A stretch of 44,284 bases of DNA from Sulfurovum sp. Its GTDB lineage: Bacteria; Campylobacterota; Campylobacteria; Campylobacterales; Sulfurovaceae. The position numbers were made by a program, and so were the translations under genes. The DNA lies in NCBI GenBank assembly GCA_027068485.1, contig JAMOSB010000021.1, positions 1 to 44,284 on the forward strand, in the 5' to 3' direction. The notes under the pieces are model-generated. The model worked only from the letters and a program-made list of their open reading frames with translations, did not search any database and had not been told where the DNA came from. Shown piece by piece: positions 43,095-44,284 of this stretch. How positions within the stretch are numbered: position 1 is the first letter of the stretch; every line of letters begins with the position of its first letter.

Positions 43095-43802
43095 TTAGTT
43101 GACGATACGGATCGTCGTGGCGTGCTTGCCATCTCGCTGTACCAGATGATAAAACTGCTTGGCGTGTGCGGTCTTGAGCCGTACACACCCATGAGATGCC
43201 CTACGCCCTAGCCTAGAGACCGCCCGTGTCCCATGCACCGCGTAGCCCCCTAAGAAGAAGACACTGTAGGGCATCGGCGAATTGTGATACTGCTTGGAGT
43301 AGTGCATCTTCTCTAACAAAATCGGCTGATAGCTCCCTGCGGGGGTGGCATGCCCATGCCGTCCTGTCGAGACCTTCCACTCATGGAGTAGCTCCCCATC
43401 ACGGTAGAGCCTCATGCGTTGGGTCGAGAGGTTAACCTCGGCGGTGAGTGCGGTACTATTATGCTCCGCCTCTTTGCGTCGTGCCTCCTCTTCTAGTACC
43501 GCTTTAAGACGCTCTACCTCTTGGGCGATCTTCGCCTCCTCTTGGGCGTGGAGATCTACCAAAGCCTGAGCCTTTGCCTCTTCCTCTTGGCGTTTGTGTT
43601 GGCGTATTGCCTCTTGGCGTTGAGCTTGGATCTTTTCCTCATACGCCTCCTGCTTCTGCTCCACATAGAGCTTGAGCAGAAACTCCCGCTCCCCAAGATC
43701 GACATCAGAGAAGTTGGCATGGGCAAAAGGGTTCTGCTCTACCCCACCAAAGAGCCAGAGTGCTGTGACGGTATGGAGGATCAGTTGTTTCACAAAATTC
43801 AT
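43095..43802 (-). CDS. L,D-transpeptidase (YkuD) with coiled-coil N-terminal half
   Basis: 235 aa. An N-terminal hydrophobic segment (signal or anchor), then about 75 residues of a charged coiled coil rich in Glu, Ala, Gln and Lys (60-120), then the YkuD domain (about 123-235) with catalytic Cys206 in SHGCVRL and the conserved HGTRAVSRLG. It makes 3-3 peptidoglycan links or attaches proteins to the wall; in Campylobacterota such enzymes influence cell shape. First gene upstream of modA with a 15-base gap; divergent from tmRNA. Confidence 0.88.
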   Translation of the reverse strand: MNFVKQLILHTVTALWLFGGVEQNPFAHANFSDVDLGEREFLLKLYVEQKQEAYEEKIQAQRQEAIRQHKRQEEEAKAQALVDLHAQEEAKIAQEVERLKAVLEEEARRKEAEHNSTALTAEVNLSTQRMRLYRDGELLHEWKVSTGRHGHATPAGSYQPILLEKMHYSKQYHNSPMPYSVFFLGGYAVHGTRAVSRLGRRASHGCVRLKTAHAKQFYHLVQRDGKHATTIRIVN

Positions 43803-43864
43803 CGCCTACGCACCACTTTTTTGTTGAATTTTATCCAATATACCGTTCTACTCTCTTTAATCTA

Positions 43865-43893
43865 TTGACAAAGCGAATAAAAAGTGTTATTAT
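43865..43893 (+). promoter_or_regulatory. Strong sigma-70 promoter of ssrA
   Basis: TTGACA (43865-43870), 17-nt spacer, TATTAT (43888-43893). Predicted start near 43900, a few bases before the mature 5' end at 43908. Confidence 0.8.
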
Positions 43894-43907
43894 CCAACCA
43901 CCTAAAC

Positions 43908-44281
43908 GGGGGTGACTTGGTTTCGACTGGAGTAGTCGGGGCTATGTGCATGTCGGACTGGGCAATTCCGTTACGCGGCCCACTTAGCTTAAACGCAAAC
44001 AATACAGATTATCGTCCAGCTTACGCAGTAGCGTAAGTCCTTAACCCCGCTCACGCGGAGGACTGCCCTGCCGAGGAGTGTCATCTTACTCGGACTTTTG
44101 GGTATCACATCTGATGACTATGCTTTGGGGAAGCTATACCCCATTGTGAGAATCTTAGCTCGTCTAGTAGAGTTTTGAGTGTGGTACAAAACTAGATTAA
44201 ACCTAACAACACTGACTAAACATGTAGAGTCATAGTTCTAGCTATTTTAGGACAGGGGTTCAATTCCCCTCACCTCCACCA
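43908..44281 (+). ncRNA. ssrA: Transfer-messenger RNA (tmRNA)
   Basis: 374 nt. The 5' GGGGGTGACTTGGTTTCGAC and the 3' end with encoded CCA (44279-44281) pair as a seven-bp acceptor stem (GGGGGUG with CACCUCC, one G-U). T arm with GGTTCAATTCC near the end. Resume codon GCA at 43995; the tag frame ends with TAA at 44034-44036 and reads ANNTDYRPAYAVA, similar in form to the Campylobacter tag. It rescues stalled ribosomes and marks the nascent chain for proteolysis. Confidence 0.96.
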
Positions 44282-44284
44282 TTA

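Noticed and set aside
1-44284. CRISPR arrays, tRNA genes, integrases
   Set aside because: No spaced short repeats, cloverleaf genes or recombinase motifs were seen on either strand, apart from the tRNA-like part of tmRNA.

Overview
The window reads as a single contig from a chemolithoautotrophic member of the Campylobacterota (Epsilonproteobacteria), of the Sulfurovum/Sulfurimonas kind. The basis is a two-subunit ATP-citrate lyase (aclBA, the reductive TCA cycle), a Campylobacter-like tmRNA tag (ANNTDYRPAYAVA), HemJ, NIT/PilJ-type sensing, and a periplasmic molybdenum oxidoreductase close to a molybdate transporter. Genus assignment is inference.

Layout. 1-100: a consensus promoter fires leftwards off the contig edge, probably into an rRNA operon. 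201-3347: aclBA (minus strand). 3584-9305: a tightly overlapping plus-strand housekeeping operon glmU-coaBC-uppS-prepilin peptidase-LptF/G-truA. 9314-17297: a minus-strand operon of six secreted PilJ-domain proteins followed by a NIT-domain hybrid histidine kinase; two of the six genes are the same 802 bp repeated. 17430-20626: DUF2231 membrane protein, hemJ, a secreted EEP-family nuclease/phosphatase and a YidB-like protein. 20691-21353: a PagL-like outer-membrane protein that seems to begin with AUC. 21429-24280: a GT-C-like membrane protein, trpG/pabA, a structured non-coding spacer, a small membrane protein and a DJ-1/PfpI protein. 24346-32195: a Mo-bisPGD oxidoreductase cluster (FeS subunit, NrfD-like anchor, Tat-exported catalytic subunit, TorD chaperone, NapF-like ferredoxin, two unrecognised proteins). 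32463-38154: lgt with two genes of the 2-hydroxyacyl-CoA dehydratase/activase type. 38212-43802: cmoM, a dicarboxylate symporter, modA-mop-modB-modC and an L,D-transpeptidase. 43908-44281: tmRNA (ssrA), ending three bases before the contig end.

How it fits together. The molybdate importer could supply Mo for the Tat-exported oxidoreductase, whose substrate cannot be told from sequence. The most unusual unit is the 8 kb PilJ/NIT operon: each secreted protein carries two P-box-like motifs (AGKQRM.SQR) like the nitrate-binding P-box of NarX, and the co-transcribed kinase carries the other known nitrate/nitrite sensing fold (NIT). This suggests a periplasmic battery of soluble anion receptors feeding, or buffering, one hybrid kinase. 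No transposase, integrase, CRISPR array or tRNA gene was recognised.
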